NCBI GenBank assembly: GCA_033675265.1
Contig: JAUJYZ010000872.1
Location: forward strand, 27,501 to 91,500
DNA: 64,000 bases
Origin: Actinostola sp. cb2023
Lineage: Eukaryota; Cnidaria; Anthozoa; Actiniaria; Actinostolidae
Direction of reading: 5' to 3'
In this document: piece after piece, positions 63,528 to 64,000 of the stretch
Position numbering within the stretch: position 1 is the stretch's first letter
How the letters are laid out: the number at the start of each line of letters is the position of its first letter
Position numbers and translations under genes: made by a program
Notes under the pieces: generated by a model
Seen by the model: only the letters and a program-made list of their open reading frames with translations
The model's database searches: none
What the model was told of the DNA's origin: nothing

Positions 63528-64000
63528 CACCCGGGAAGGGTACTCCCATATAAACGCTGTACGGGTATGTTCCGCTGGACAGGAAGGATTTTGGCCTTCT
63601 AGGTCTGAGATGGGTATCATCTCAGCTCTTTTAGATCGGAGATGGGTCTTTAGTCGGCCCTCTTTGGTCTAAAATGGGGCACTAAGTTTCAGCATTTGAG
63701 ATGGAAATTTTTTTTTTTATAGGTCTGAGACAGGGTATATAGGGATTTTTAGCCGGTCCTAGTGTACACCCTCACCTAAAAATTATGCATGGAATATAAC
63801 CCTCCCCCCTCCCCCCTCCCCTCTCCCCTCTCCCCCTCCCCTCCCCCCCCTCCTCCCTCCTCTACGTCAAGCGGAAGCGAGCAGTATCATGGTTGTCGAC
63901 TCACTTCACAGATAACGGCCCAAGTGATGTATATGCCATGTGCATGTCTGATCGCCTCAGTATAATACTAAACTCAAGTAAAATTCATCAAAGTTTTTTT
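63528..64000. repeat. Probable dispersed repeat fragment and C/T-rich tract
   Basis: ACACCCGGGAAGGGTACTCC, then CATATAAACG resembles an interspersed repeat of marine invertebrates (recalled, not searched). AGGTCTGAGATGGGTATCAT-like units (AGATGGG, GATCGGAGATGGG, TCTGAGACAGGG) recur through 63735. A CCCCTCC tract lies at 63800-63862. Confidence 0.4.

Overview
The window is nuclear DNA from an animal, most likely a marine invertebrate. The evidence is spliced exons with GT/AG borders and matching phases, death-fold and ADF-homology exons, dense microsatellites, and metazoan transposon families (BEL/Pao, a THAP plus SWIM-YqaJ ISL2EU-type DNA transposon, OTU-bearing Helitron, DIRS-like retroelement, hAT- and Kolobok-like MITEs, tRNA-derived SINE). 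No bacterial-style operon, rRNA or CRISPR is visible. I cannot name the species; a sponge, cnidarian or invertebrate deuterostome would all fit.

Host genes lie mainly in the first 28.5 kb. Two last exons of an ADF-H (coactosin/cofilin-like) gene sit at 1.1-1.7 kb (+). A one-coding-exon secreted cysteine-rich pro-protein gene with a TATA box and a noncoding first exon is at 3.8-4.8 kb (-). A multi-exon gene ending in two death-domain exons runs from 12.3 to 7.4 kb (-, gene A). A second, related locus runs from 28.5 to 24.1 kb (-, gene B). It shares the ~240-residue N-terminal exon of gene A and the start of the next exon, but no death domains are visible. Both paralogues carry disabling changes, and the last exon of gene B is split by a 1.85-kb TTAA-flanked fold-back element.

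The rest is mostly mobile DNA. 15.2-19.9 kb is a non-coding 4.65-kb unit with ~240-bp inverted repeats built of short palindromes; it encloses 1 kb of TTTAT repeat and a 90-bp minisatellite. 20.0-21.2 kb holds a dead DIRS-like element. 31.7-41.1 kb is a three-level nest: a BEL/Pao retrotransposon (810-bp LTRs, TSD TGAAG), whose 3' LTR holds an internally deleted ISL2EU-type transposon, which in turn holds a hAT-like MITE. 42-52.9 kb is a decayed autonomous Helitron (2A-like motif, OTU protease domain, ~2.3 kb of 60-bp coding repeats, Rep HUH, Pif1 helicase) interrupted by a solo LTR and a short AAT-tailed insertion. 53-64 kb is repeat-rich: tandem arrays, an SGNH-hydrolase fragment, a 747-bp tandem duplication and palindromic AT arrays.

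The most noteworthy items are the palindrome-array element at 15.2-19.9 kb with its flip-flopping 16-bp hairpin, the 2A-like motif upstream of the Helitron OTU domain, the nested and truncated ISL2EU-type element, and the paralogous death-domain gene family. Exon calls rest on splice-site and phase agreement by eye, and family calls on motif recognition; no database search was run.
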